Shown one piece after another: positions 40,563 through 40,857 of a DNA stretch of 40,857 bases. The DNA is from Bacteroidales bacterium UBA1800 (GTDB lineage Bacteria > Bacteroidota > Bacteroidia > Bacteroidales > VadinHA17). The notes beneath the pieces are model-generated. The model had not been told where the DNA came from, did not search any database, and worked only from the letters and a program-made list of their open reading frames with translations. Positions within the stretch are counted from its first letter, which is position 1. Every line of letters begins with the position of its first letter. The DNA lies in contig DCFQ01000044.1 in the NCBI GenBank assembly GCA_002319915.1, positions 1 through 40,857 on the forward strand. The letters are read 5' to 3'. The position numbers were made by a program, and so were the translations under genes.

Positions 40563-40857
40563 ATGAACAGGGATACATCGGTTTTTGATCTTATTGAAAA
40601 GGAAAGGCAGCGCCAGGTCAACGGCCTCGAGCTCATTGCCTCTGAAAATTTTGTCAGCGCGCAGGTGTTGGAGGCCATGGGCTCTGTAATGACCAACAAG
40701 TATGCAGAGGGTTACCCGGGCAACAGGTATTACGGCGGTTGCGAGATTGTTGACCAGACTGAGCTCATCGCAATTGAAAGGCTGAAACAGCTGTTCGATG
40801 CCGAATATGCCAATGTTCAGCCTCATTCGGGTGCGCAGGCAAATATGGCGGTATTTA
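40563..40857 (+). CDS. glyA: Serine hydroxymethyltransferase, N-terminal part (cut by window edge)
   Basis: The first 98 codons, open to the right edge. The start reads MNRDTSVFDLIEKERQRQVNGLELIASENFVS, followed by MTNKYAEGYPGNRYYGGCEIVDQTE and NVQPHSGAQANMAVF, which are the highly conserved N-terminal segments of this PLP enzyme; SGAQAN belongs to the PLP phosphate site. It interconverts serine and glycine with transfer of a one-carbon unit to tetrahydrofolate. ATG at 40563 agrees with the family start. The catalytic lysine lies outside the window. Confidence 0.96.
   Translation, partial: MNRDTSVFDLIEKERQRQVNGLELIASENFVSAQVLEAMGSVMTNKYAEGYPGNRYYGGCEIVDQTELIAIERLKQLFDAEYANVQPHSGAQANMAVF

Noticed and set aside
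1..40857. Search for defence islands, CRISPR, toxin-antitoxin, phage or insertion sequences.
   Set aside because: No repeats, transposase, integrase, nuclease-plus-helicase or toxin-like pairs were seen; the gene content is housekeeping and metabolic.

Overview
The window looks like an ordinary chromosomal segment of a Bacteroidota bacterium, most likely a Bacteroidales or Marinilabiliales-type anaerobe or facultative anaerobe. The evidence is a type-B type IX secretion (gliding-motility CTD) cargo protein, FadL/PorV-like and single-POTRA outer-membrane barrels, SPOR and low-complexity lipoproteins, an archaeal/eukaryal-type ProRS, and several AT-rich -7 elements matching the Bacteroidota consensus TAnnTTTG. 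No tRNA, rRNA, CRISPR array, insertion sequence or prophage was seen. Genes are packed tightly, with many 4-29 base overlaps and three convergent pairs that overlap at their 3' ends.

Layout. 1-1847 (-): N-terminal part of a PAS/PAS/GAF sensor histidine kinase that runs off the left edge. 1937-2590 (-): nth. 2738-4784 (+): aroB-aroC (shikimate pathway). 8792-4777 (-): unknown 238-aa protein, single-POTRA outer-membrane barrel, tilS, all coupled. 10376-8901 (-): proS. 10820-13755 (+): Tyr/Gly- then Ser-rich lipoprotein and a FadL-like porin. 17090-13752 (-): larC-larE-larB-wbqC, the nickel-pincer cofactor maturation set without larA. 17271-19757 (+), divergent from it: a Tat-exported DUF362 protein and a NapH-NapG-like membrane polyferredoxin with an internal Tat-like segment. 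19964-23384 (+): methylmalonyl-CoA epimerase, a CitD-CitE fusion, CitF and rubredoxin. 24878-23412 (-): pepD. 25029-26789 (+): isocitrate/isopropylmalate-type dehydrogenase and an HD-like protein. 28778-26865 (-): long-chain acyl-CoA ligase with a clear intrinsic terminator. 28947-29435 (+): SPOR lipoprotein. 30687-29416 (-): purA. 30881-31540 (+): small outer-membrane protein. 34478-31681 (-): Rel (p)ppGpp enzyme and a Fur-family regulator with a dyad operator. 38584-34571 (-): catalytic and non-catalytic M16 peptidases and a T9SS cargo protein. 38663-40441 (+): ClC-CBS protein. 40563 to the right edge (+): glyA.

The most interesting locus is 13.7-19.8 kb. A complete larBCE set lacks its usual client LarA, but is divergent from a Tat-exported DUF362 protein with a conserved His-x9-Lys pair at the same spacing as the catalytic His and cofactor-bearing Lys of LarA. 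The next gene encodes a membrane protein that appears to fuse NapH and NapG, with a twin-arginine segment between the two halves. Together these suggest, as a hypothesis, a periplasmic nickel-pincer redox system wired to the quinone pool. A second interesting locus is the CitDE fusion/CitF pair flanked by methylmalonyl-CoA epimerase and rubredoxin.
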